From the NCBI GenBank assembly GCA_003645385.1, contig QNEY01000111.1, positions 1-6,234 on the forward strand: a stretch of DNA of 6,234 bases, in the 5' to 3' direction. Below, piece by piece: positions 5,749-6,234 of this stretch. The position numbers were made by a program, and so were the translations under genes. Under the pieces are notes generated by a model. That model saw only the letters and a list, made by a program, of their open reading frames with translations. It was not told where the DNA came from and did not search any database. Within the stretch, counting starts at the first letter, position 1, and each line of letters begins with the position of its first letter. The stretch comes from Gammaproteobacteria bacterium (GTDB lineage Bacteria > Pseudomonadota > Gammaproteobacteria > Nitrosococcales > Methylophagaceae).

Positions 5749-6234
5749 TTAATAACGATTGGCCATTTCTTTAGCCTTTTCAGCACCACTAAGGTTGCCT
5801 GCTTCTGATCGGATATCAGCGATCAATGTCCAAAAATGCTGTAACTGTGTTGGCTGACCTTGAACTATCGAAACACCCTTCAAAGCGACTTGTTCAGCCA
5901 GAGCATAATCTTCCAAATCACGATGTGTATTTGCCAGTGCGTAATAGACTTCTGGATCACGAGGTGCAATACGTTGTGCACGTTGCAGACTAGTTTGAGC
6001 AGATCGTAAATCGCCATCTTGTTTATATTGCTGTGCAGAATCGAGCAAGGTAACTACAGCAGCACTCTGCTTGCTTGGTTCAATCACTGAAGGAGAAATA
6101 GGTACAATAGGTTTATTTACTGTAGTCCTGATTTCATCAAAATCTTGTTGTGATGCGATACCTGAGTCATCAGGTACTGGAGACACAATGACGAGATCTT
6201 TTTCATCTGGTTCTTCAGTCGAGGCACTCTGATC
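5749..6234 (-). CDS. TPR-repeat protein, C-terminal part (start outside window)
   Basis: The - strand frame is open from the right edge to TAA (TTA at 5749-5751), giving 161 visible residues. A GTG at 6184-6186 could be read as a start, but the frame stays open for 16 more codons to the edge and no ribosome site stands out, so I take the gene as truncated. The first ~55 visible residues are acidic and proline/serine-rich (DQSASTEEPDEKDLVIV, then PIVPISPSV), looking disordered. From about residue 58 there are two to three helix-turn-helix units with TPR spacing: AQQYKQDGDLRSAQTSLQRA...AP, YYALANTHRDLEDYALAEQVAL, and WTLIADIRSEAGNLSGAEKAKEMA. TPR units mediate protein contacts. The low-complexity stretch could join them to a signal peptide or membrane anchor upstream, which I cannot see. 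I do not recognise the specific family and assign no function. Confidence 0.8.
   Translation of the reverse strand, partial: DQSASTEEPDEKDLVIVSPVPDDSGIASQQDFDEIRTTVNKPIVPISPSVIEPSKQSAAVVTLLDSAQQYKQDGDLRSAQTSLQRAQRIAPRDPEVYYALANTHRDLEDYALAEQVALKGVSIVQGQPTQLQHFWTLIADIRSEAGNLSGAEKAKEMANRY

Noticed and set aside
5735..5751. TAATTG/CAATTA palindrome spanning the stop codons of dapB and the convergent TPR gene, as a bidirectional terminator
   Set aside because: The symmetry is neat, since the two facing TAA codons form its ends, but the stem is short and A-T rich with no T-run on either side.
1..6234. A new system, mobile island, CRISPR array, tRNA or rRNA gene
   Set aside because: All but one gene are conserved housekeeping genes with intact motifs and uniform codon use; no spaced repeat array, integrase, transposase or RNA gene is visible.

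Overview
The window is an ordinary, well-conserved chromosomal segment from a gammaproteobacterium with moderately low GC (many A/T third positions). It holds, left to right, the 3' end of rnhA, dnaQ, grpE, dnaK, dnaJ and dapB, all on the + strand, followed by a convergent TPR-repeat gene on the - strand that runs off the right edge. The protein sequences are close to the E. coli/Pseudomonas type. The grpE-dnaK-dnaJ-dapB order is known from pseudomonad-like gammaproteobacteria. A methylotroph or Thiotrichales-like lineage is possible, but this is a guess that the sequence does not settle.

Left region (1-940): RNase HI and the DNA polymerase III proofreading subunit are co-directional, with only 13 bases between them. 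In E. coli they are divergent. dnaQ starts at GTG, and an in-frame stop just upstream leaves no alternative further upstream.

Middle region (936-4891): the DnaK chaperone machine. Two sites match the heat-shock sigma factor (sigma-32) consensus, each with CTTGAA and a C-rich -10 box separated by exactly 14 bases. One overlaps the dnaQ stop codon and precedes grpE; the other lies just before dnaK. No CIRCE operator (the HrcA site) is visible, so control looks sigma-32 type. grpE and dnaK are separated by 246 bases holding a ~90-base repeat with GTCAT/ATGAC ends and internal hairpins, which looks like a degenerate MITE/REP-type element. A strong rho-independent terminator sits between dnaK and dnaJ and probably lowers dnaJ expression relative to dnaK. 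A perfect 16-bp palindrome lies at the predicted grpE transcription start.

Right region (4892-6234): dapB (lysine/peptidoglycan precursor synthesis) follows dnaJ by 36 bases without a visible terminator, so the two may share a transcript. The TPR gene converges on dapB with 11 bases between their stop codons; its start and any promoter lie outside the window.

I see no evidence of a new biological system. The points most worth a second look are regulatory: the paired sigma-32 promoters, the palindrome at the grpE start, the repeat element between grpE and dnaK, and the terminator inside dnaK-dnaJ.
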